64,000 nt of DNA from Ischnura elegans (Eukaryota; Arthropoda; Insecta; Odonata; Coenagrionidae), in NCBI RefSeq assembly GCF_921293095.1, contig NC_060258.1, positions 1,612,001-1,676,000 of the forward strand, in the 5' to 3' direction. A program made the translations under genes and the position numbers. The notes below the pieces were generated by a model, which was given only the letters and a program-made list of their open reading frames with translations, ran no database searches and was not told where the DNA came from. Of the stretch, positions 55,904 through 64,000 are shown piece after piece. Within the stretch, counting starts at the first letter, position 1. Every line of letters starts with the position of its first letter.

Positions 55904-56261
55904 GTACGTAGTAATATGGCGTTGTGTTGTCAAATCTTGGCAATTCACAACGCAAGGCCTAACACTTGGCACTCCTTTCGTCTGTCCCGACTAAATGAGG
56001 GAAAAACAACACAAAATGAGAATAATTACCACCACGAGAAACAATTGTATCAAAAAAATACATCTTATGTTAATTATCAACTATTATATGATAGTGAAAA
56101 AATTTAACATAACAAGTATTTCGAATGTAGCCATCAACAGCTAATAATCTGAAAAACGAACTTCAATCAATACAAAAACTAAGTACGAAAGGCGTGTCCG
56201 TCTGCACCAAGAGTAAGTTGAGAATCGCCGTTGGAGTAGTTCGAGCGATGATTCTGCGTCT

Positions 56262-57010
56262 AAAGCTTATATCTACATCTACATAATGCCCCGCAAGCCG
56301 CCTAAAAGACGTGTGGCAGCGGATGTTAGGACACTAGCTGTATACACATAAACAATGATGTGCTCTAACGAAGTTGGGACTAGCGTTTATTAAAGTCCTT
56401 TATGGTTCGGGGAAAAAAAGAATTCCCATATTTATCCGTTGGGCAAAATATCTCTCTTAATTTATTGCTTCTATAGGATTTGGAAATATAGAGTGGCTCT
56501 AATATTATGTTTTCTGTGTCGCTCTTACAGATATTCATTCTCAATTGCTCAAGCAATCTAAGCCTAGCGTGCAGCGTCCGAGTCGCAAGCGGCTCCCAGC
56601 CTAGTTCGCTTAACATCTGAGTAACGCAGTCTGTACGCCCGTAGCGGTTTTTGACGACTTGCGCAGCCTTCCTTTGCATTTTATTCAGATCTCGTATTAA
56701 GTCTTCCTGCACAGGGTCCCATACGCTCGTTACATAATGAAGGTGCGGTCGGACGAGTGCGAGATAGACCTTTCTTTTACTTTCACATCCGAAAATATTC
56801 CCACAACGCGCTTGACAAATCCTAACTTCTTCAGGGGTATTCCGAAAATATTCCCCACGAGAGGTTCGAGATTATCGTAACTCCCGATATGCGAGAGTGA
56901 GCTCGGAACGAGACACAATGCGAGAGTAGATGGGAAAATAGACCGAAGGAGGGAGACTTTTTCGAGGCTGAGGGAAACCCCCATAAATCCCGGTCGGCCC
57001 TGACAGTCCA
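56262..57010 (-). mobile_element. CR1/L2-type LINE relic (right copy)
   Basis: Counterpart of 12716-13480. The C-terminal RT segment (NKMQRKAAQVVKNRYG, LSELGWEPLATRTL, NSFFPRTIKDFN) is present, but a change near 56715 and a deletion near 56855 split it into separate short frames. It predates the segmental duplication. Confidence 0.7.
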
Positions 57011-59038
57011 ATTTTCCCTGGAAGCGCCCGTATTGACAGGAAAACTCTGGAACAGTTCTCGTCGTCCAAGCAGGGGTAACAGCGTAGCGCCGGGTTTCCT
57101 CTCCTCTATCTTCTGGATGGAGACAAAGCCAAGTGGTGTGGTCAACAGGTCAGACCAGCCAATGTAGTCAAGGAGTGGAAAGATAGGGTAGGATGAGGTA
57201 TTGGAGGGAGAGAGAGTTTTGATAGGTGAAAAGTGGAGGACTTCTCACTCCAGGCTGCAATTTATGCCTCAGCTCCAACCTCCCATGGATATCCAGAGGT
57301 AAATAGCAGGTATTCATTAGCCATAGTTATTATATAAGTCTTGATCTCCTGGTATGGCTAGTTCGGATTGCAGGTTCGGAGAGCGGAGTTCGGAAACAGA
57401 GTTCCAAGACTGAGAGCCTCCGAGTCTTTGAGTCGAAGGCCTTTGTGCGAAAACCCATTGGGCGAAAACCGTTCGAAAAAAAAATTTATGCGTAAGTTCG
57501 GAAGATGTTTGGAGGATCTCGGCGGAACTCAGTTCCAGAAATTTCGGAGGGGATAAACAAAAAATGTCACGTCTTCCTTCACCAGCTATCCCTCATTTTC
57601 TTAAATTGAGGTTTGCGGTGTTAAAATTACTCCATTACTTAACTCATGAGGTGGCTGAACAACATGGTGTTCACTACAGGAAATCTGTAAAACCGATATT
57701 ACTAGAAAACAATTTATAGTTAATAAAGTTAAAAATATTATTTAAATAAATTAAAAAGGATAAAATGATCCTTGCCCTCTTTCTGAATATTAAACGATTC
57801 ATTACCGTCAATAATTACATAAAGCTGTTGCAGAGAATTTAAAATCATTTGAAATCATTAAAAAAACAAAACAAGTTATGATCTGAAAATAAATTACAAA
57901 TAAAATTTACCTCAAGGGGGTCTCTAACTGACACGGCCACCAATTTACCTGCACGTTTGCTCCACTAGGCCACCTCAACTTCTACCATGATTGGCATAAT
58001 AAGTCGTAAAATTCCAACCAACGTTGTTAACTGGGGCAGGTGCATAGTAAAGGCACACGAAATAATCATTTCATCCTACATAAATCGAAACAAAATGATA
58101 AATTTTCAACTGAATTCTCCTTCTGTATACACAAATCTTCGCGCGTAAACGAAGGCATTGCGGGGCGTAGCCAACATCAACAAAAGTATTAAGGGAAACT
58201 AATTTACCTCGAGAAGCAGAAGTGGTGTCACAAAGTTTGTCTTAAAACTTTTGAAAGAGACTTTACATGCGCCCTAAACTTTGGGTGGTACGGCACAACT
58301 CGGAGTTTCATTTCAGATCCATTAACTAACGCGAAAATAAAAAAACGAACACGGATGGGTTGCTATTGTGATGCTTAACATAATAAAAATAAAGATTGGC
58401 AACAACTGAACTTGTACGGCACGAACGGAACGCACGAGGCAAAAGTCGCAGAAGGAGCGCCTCAAACCACTCGGCCATGCCTCTGTCTGTGATCAGTCGA
58501 AGACTCAAGAGAATTCGGGGCACGTGATATTTTTAAGTGCGAATATCTCTCGAACCCGAGCCTGTGTGGAATAAAGCCGCGAAGCTTTGATCTCATTGCC
58601 TGTATAGTTTTTGAAAATAACATATTCATATCCGTAACATCACTCTCGCAATTTCTCCTTGATAGTTTTCTTTGCCTCATTTTCGATTTTGTATAATTGT
58701 CGTACATTTATAGCATTTTCTCACAGCTAAGACCAGCATTTCTCGCTTCCCTTGAGCTTGCATGTCTCTTTGTCGCTTCGGATCTTTGCGGAAGTTACCA
58801 TTGTACCATTTCGTATCGGCATTCAAACACTTGAACTTAATTGGTGTCGTATTATTCACGGCCTGTTGCATGATGTTAACTCATTTGTTTCACGCGTCCA
58901 ACCCCAAGGTTAAGGGGGTGTCTTTGAAATTAGTGGTGATAGTATGGTAAGTGGAGGAGGTGACCGACAGCTGAGGTCATTTGCGCCATGAGGGAGGGGT
59001 ATGGATGGATGGGTGGAGAGAAACCCGGCTTTGGCATT

Positions 59039-61436
59039 CAGGGGCGCAGCTAGGATTGAAGGCTAGGGGCAGTTTAGGTGCAACTAATACCGGGGTGTGT
59101 GAGGATATGGAATACCCACTAGGATAAGCGGTAGGTGCGAGATTAATAACACTGGACGGCATGAAAATCGGCCCTTACACCATTCCTGCTGATTCTACAT
59201 GCTAAAATGACCTCTTAAATCCGAATATGAAATCCGTTTTTCTCCATCGCCCACCATTTTCGGGGGAGCTCCCCCCTCCAATTTTTACCTCTTTTCGGTC
59301 ATTTGGAGGAATATAAAGGATTATTTTCGCATTAAAAATGTTTCCTAAGGTTTTGAGCGGTGAAAAATCATAAAACAGTAATATATTTGGTAAATATGTA
59401 GATTTGGGGTGAATAATTCTCCGAAAGTTGTGTTAAAACGCATAAAAAATTATCAATATTGCCATTTTTCGCAAATGTTCACGGTGTTTTTTTTTATTTT
59501 ACTTTATTTCGAATTTTTTTAAATGTCCAGCTTCCATTTCACATCATCCCCCCGAATGATAAAAAATATGTGACAACAAGAGACAGCAGTAACAATTAAA
59601 ATATTTTGCTGCATAGCATTGCAACAGTAAATTAAATATGTAGCAATAGCTCGGAAGATTCACTTCACTACGCTGGCCTTCGCAGTACCTCTCTCGCTCA
59701 GGCTTGGACGGCAATTCTCTTGCTCTCGAAGCTAAAAAAATGGAAAATTAATACTTTCTATTCTCACGAAAAAGATAATTTGAGATTTTATCTTCTCAAA
59801 CGAGTTAAAACGTATTATTTCTCCTCAATCATGGAATTCCACTAAGAATCAGCGTCTCAAATCAACTTTGCATATTGAAGTTGTCGTCATCTTCGGTATA
59901 CCTCTAGCGATCGCAGAGTCAACTCTTTCGGTGTTCTGGACATGGATCCTTATTACCAAGTTGTACAAAACGGTAATAGTTGTTTTACTCCGGCTTTTTC
60001 AAGTGAATGTCAGTATGTGGGCTTGAGTTGTGATCATTACCGTGATTAAATGTGTAATTATGTTGCGCGTGTGTAAAAATCATCCTCATCGTTTTTAATA
60101 AGTTTGCGGTGAATTGATTTAAACATCCTCACAATAAACTCTTTCTTCAATTCTTAAAACTGCTTATAAATTTTACTCTGGCAGCGAAATTGGCGGTCGG
60201 GGCTATGATTAAGCTCCAAGTGTTTGTTGCACCACTTGTTACGGTAACTTGACCAATCTCTTAGAAAAGGGCATAAAAATCTTTTCCTGTAGGACAAGAC
60301 AGTCAACGCTGAAATTACTTTTTACGTAAGATGAAGGCTTGGTTTTTTACTGTAATAAAATGCATTGTTGATAGAGATGATCCTATGTGACCAGAAAATG
60401 GAGACTGTTTATGGATTCGTCAAACACAAGCTTGAAAGTGGTCCTATTGGTCAATGGGAATGAGTGATCTTCTGCCCAACCTGCATACTCTGCTTATATG
60501 AAGGATACGTGCGGAAATATCAGCCGAATCCCTGAAAATACTAATTATCTTGATTATAATTGGTAAGTTTGCGCTGATCTGAACGTTTTCGCTCTACCCA
60601 AGGGACGGCATTCAAGATAAACAAAATACTGCTGCTACCTTTGTGAATACAACAGCCGCGCCCGAGAAAACATTATATCTTACGGAAATTTTATTTTTCT
60701 CTTTGTGGATGCGTGTGTGGTATTAAGAGAACCAGCGTAGAGGCGTACCTTCTGAACTGTTGGCACACATTTCCATTATTTTTTCCATGACTTTTTATTA
60801 AGTATTTTTACTATTGCTGATATAAGCTGTTGATATATTTTTCATCATTTTGGGATATTTTGGATAGGGGAAGATGAAATGGGAGCTGAAATATGAAGAA
60901 AATAAGTGATGAAATTGCGAAAAAAGGGAAATGTTGTTAATTTTTATTATTTTTTTAATCATTAACGGATACTAATCTCCCCAAATCTACATCCTTACCA
61001 CTTATTATTATTTCTTATAACTTTTCACCTCTCAAAAGCCAAATATGAAGTATAAATGCTAATAAAATCCTTTTCCTCCAAAATATTGCAAAAGTGATGA
61101 AAATTAGAGGGGGGCTTCCCCCCGAAAATGGTGGGTGATGGAGGGAAAAGATGTCGTATTTGGATTCAGGAGGTCATTTTACATATGAATCAGCAGGAAT
61201 GGTGTCAGTGCTCCAGAAAAAAATTATTTTTTTGCCGTTCAGTGTGACCAGCGGAATTTTAAGATAAACGGTTCAAAATGGTGAGTTTTACGGCTTTGTG
61301 GGGGATATTTTACTAAGCCTTACACTATTCTATTAGTAATATCAATCCAAGTAAGGAAAATGGATTAAACTTAAAATTTTCTCTGAGCTCTGGGGGGGGG
61401 GGTTTATCCCCCAAAAGCCCCCTCGCTGCGCCACTG
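59039..61436 (+). mobile_element. hAT-like MITE split by one nested insertion (right copy)
   Basis: Counterpart of 38811-42361, holding only the long-TIR element, so it gives the empty site (GAGATTAATAACACTGG) for the TTAA insertion of the left copy. Confidence 0.6.
59150..61244. mobile_element. Long-TIR DNA element, 2095 bp (right copy)
   Basis: Counterpart of 40062-42169; inserted before the segmental duplication. The right TIR has one change (TGCCGTTCAGTG). Non-coding. Confidence 0.6.
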
Positions 61437-62674
61437 GCCACAACCTCAGTATTTAGCAATTTATTTGGTAGTTTTTCTTTTAATGGGAGGAAGTCGGGTA
61501 AGTAAAATTTATAATTGATAGATAATGGGATCAATATCATTCGGGACAGAGTTTATCAGGACACTAATCCGATGGAAAATTGTACATTTAATTATTAGTA
61601 GCATGGGCATAGTTTTGTACTGAGATGTAGACTTTTGTAAATACTAGGTTTTCAAAGTCGAATGTAAAAACATTCTGAGAAAACATTGCACACTGAGAAA
61701 TAATAACAACAAATATTATTGGATAAATTTACAGGTGACGGCCGCGTTGATTCCTTTTAGCGGATAAAATGAACCAAGTGGTCTTAACCCGGAAAAAAAT
61801 TATCCATTGCATCACCGTGGAAGACTCCGTGCCAATAAAGATATTTAACGGAATGAGAGTGACTTTTACTATAATTTAGAATACAAGCGGGATTTTAAAC
61901 AACCAGACTCACCCATTGGTTGCTGAAGTGTAAACGCTTTCCTGGCGTTCAGCCTGTGCCCCCTGGCCTCTTGTCAGTGTATTTACAGCTCCATCCACTG
62001 CCTCCGGAGTGTGCAGAGGATGTTCGCTTCAAATATGAAATCATTATCCACAGAAGATGATTCCTCCTTGATTTTTTAAGTTGCCAACTTGAAAAATGAC
62101 TTATTCGGGATCGTATTTACCCTGTGGGAGAAATTGTTCCTTTCAATCAGTGTCTCAGATTCATTTATGTTCTAAATAAGATAATATGAGCCACTGCCGC
62201 CCAAGACTTATTGTTCGATATTTGGTGATAATTCAAGTGGAGACAAACTCAAATGAAAACTAAATGAATAATAGATAAAATAACCACACTGTGGCAATAA
62301 CGAAAAATGAGTGGAATTTTCAACATAATATTTACAAATCTCAAGCTCTTTTCTTCGATAATCCACTACACTTCTCTCATGAACTAAGAGAGGCTAGTTT
62401 TCTATACTAAAAAGTGTGGTAGAAACCAATCAGATTACCAAAGGTTGATGAAAGTTGAAAGCTCTGCTTGTAATAATGATATTCTCCAAGTATAAAATAT
62501 TATATAGGATGAAATAAAATGTCGGACCGTGCTGAGAAGTAGCTATTGGTCAAAATATGTAAAAATATGCCCGGGCCTGCTCTCCGGCTGTGCGCACGAT
62601 TTGGACTGCTTGTGACATCATATGCTCTGCAGTCCAGCAACACCTTGTCCGGTGTATCCGCAGGGGAGATTGAC

Positions 62675-62746
62675 GCCTCGGTAGCTTGACTGGCTGAAGC
62701 ACTCGACCGGAAATCGGGGGATACGGGTTCGAATCCCGGTGAAGGC
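62675..62746 (+). repeat. tRNA-derived SINE head (right copy)
   Basis: Unchanged counterpart of 43646-43717 inside the near-identity tract. It predates the duplication or was carried by conversion. Confidence 0.7.
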
Positions 62747-63125
62747 GGATGATTTTTTCCATTGTGGATCTTTCGCAGCTTATATCGGATTCTTACTCGA
62801 GATAAGCATCTACAATGTCCCCTATTAGCTTCGGCCACACCTATCCCACGAACAGTATTTCTATTGGCTACGCTGCGTGACTTGTGTACCACATGATTGT
62901 CTCGTGACCAATGACAAGGGAATCAGAACACGCAATTATCTTGTGGAATAAGTAGCCAAATGTTTACCATAATGGTGGAACAAGTCAATAATTTTGATAC
63001 GGTTGATTAACTAAATCTTGGGCAGAATCAATAGAGAATCTCCATGTATGTTTCACAACGAAACAAATTATATCATTCCCCTGAAAGTTGAGGAATAAGT
63101 ATACAAGGAAGGGTATAATTATTAG

Positions 63126-63425
63126 CAGTGGCGCAGCGAAGGGGGGATAAAACCCCCCCAGAGCTCAGAGAACTTTTTAAGTTTAATCCCTTTTACTTCA
63201 TTGGATTGATATTACCAATAGAATAGTGTAAGGATTAATAAAATATCCCTCAGAAAGCCAATACATACATAAAAATGACCATTTTGAACCATTCATCTTA
63301 AAATTCCGCAATTTATTAATCTCACACATACCGCTTATCCTGGTGGGTACACTATACCCCCCACACACCCCGATATTTAGTTGCACCTTAAACCCCCCCC
63401 GCCTGAAATCCTAGCTGCGCCCCGG
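63126..63425 (-). mobile_element. Complete 300-bp hAT-type MITE (right copy)
   Basis: Counterpart of 44097-44396, with the same ATTATTAG flanks. Confidence 0.75.
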
Positions 63426-64000
63426 ATTATTAGCACCGTGAAATGATTGCTATGGTGGATGAATAATACGAATAATATATGCACAGTACGTCCACTTGCA
63501 GCCATTGCTGGGAAAGTTGAGGGAAAAGTCGTGGAATAAGCCACATCTCGTAGAGGAGAAAAAGTTGGCTGCTCGACGCAGATGTAGTCAGGTGTACATC
63601 TGCGTCTAACAGGTTGGGAGCGGAAATCGGGGTATATATATCGCCAGCATAAACGTCAAAAGAAAACTATACACCTGCGAATGGATTGAATGTATAGCTA
63701 GCGCTGGTTAGTGAACACTTTACGATCATATTGACATTCATGCTTACTGTTTTGCGGGAATACTCATCGTTTTTCCTCATTTTTATATTCAATTTTAATC
63801 GATATAGCTATAATATTGCGCTCAGATCACGACAGATCATGATTTACTAATGCCTAGAGATGCGTGAATATCGCAAATGCGATATAGATGCGATGTGCGC
63901 AAATTAATGCGACATAGATGCGATGACTGGGCTTTTATGATATTTTTACCCAAATTTGCTCTTTTGACGGCAAAATTCGTACATTTTGTGCCCAGCGCAG

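Larger units (their letters stand above)
62084..63596. repeat. Tract of near-identity between duplicate copies (right)
   Basis: Partner of 43055-44567; see that entry. Confidence 0.75.
50095..64000 (+). repeat. Right copy of large direct segmental duplication, nearly free of later insertions
   Basis: This block matches 1817-44980 in the same order and orientation but lacks the five large insertions of the left copy, so it supplies the empty-site sequence for them. It contains the same CR1/L2 relics, exon-like segments, hAT-like and long-TIR elements and SINE head. It is cut by the window end. Confidence 0.85.

Noticed and set aside
1..64000. Bacterial features such as operons, CRISPR arrays, ribosome binding sites
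   Set aside because: Introns, retrotransposons, SINEs and TE composition show eukaryotic DNA. No array of regular spacers was seen.

Overview
The window is eukaryotic, from an invertebrate and most likely an arthropod. It is AT-rich, has canonical GT..AG introns, and is dominated by transposable elements (TEs): a Jockey-clade non-LTR element, Penelope-like elements, a THAP-type P element, piggyBac-type (TTAA), hAT-like and long-TIR (terminal inverted repeat) DNA elements, decayed CR1/L2-type LINEs and tRNA-derived SINEs. No intact single-copy host gene was recognised. A few exon-like segments with good splice sites are reported with low confidence.

Large layout: two directly repeated copies of one genomic segment fill most of the window. 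The left copy starts near 1817 and the right copy near 50095; the right copy runs off the end. At about 95% identity the right copy (50095-64000) aligns to 1817-~44980 of the left copy. The left copy is about 29 kb longer because it carries five insertions that the right copy lacks: a GAACAG-rich fold-back element (3053-5281), a 2.56 kb TTAA element (9577-12133), a 7.7 kb P element (13965-21662), a 15.6 kb composite (21934-37513) and a 1.1 kb TTAA insertion (38921-40054). The right copy therefore gives an empty-site sequence for nearly every insertion.

The P element encodes a THAP + coiled coil + RNase H-like transposase in four exons on the minus strand. All splice sites and catalytic motifs are present, but two in-frame TAA codons interrupt it. 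The 15.6 kb composite is nested: two 5'-truncated Penelope-like fragments face outwards (GIY-YIG endonuclease tail, hammerhead-like motif at each 3' end). One of them was interrupted by a 10.6 kb TIR element (8-bp target duplication), which was in turn invaded by a Jockey-type retrotransposon with intact ORF1 and ORF2. A 4130-bp stretch of this nest is then repeated in tandem with no difference that I could see.

The shared duplicated sequence (both copies) holds CR1/L2 relics, a long-TIR 2.1 kb element inside a hAT-like element, a complete 300-bp hAT-type MITE with 8-bp target duplication, a SINE head, and exon-like segments. One 1.5 kb tract (43055-44567 / 62084-63596) is about 99.6% identical while its flanks are about 94% and 86%, which suggests gene conversion ending at a hairpin.
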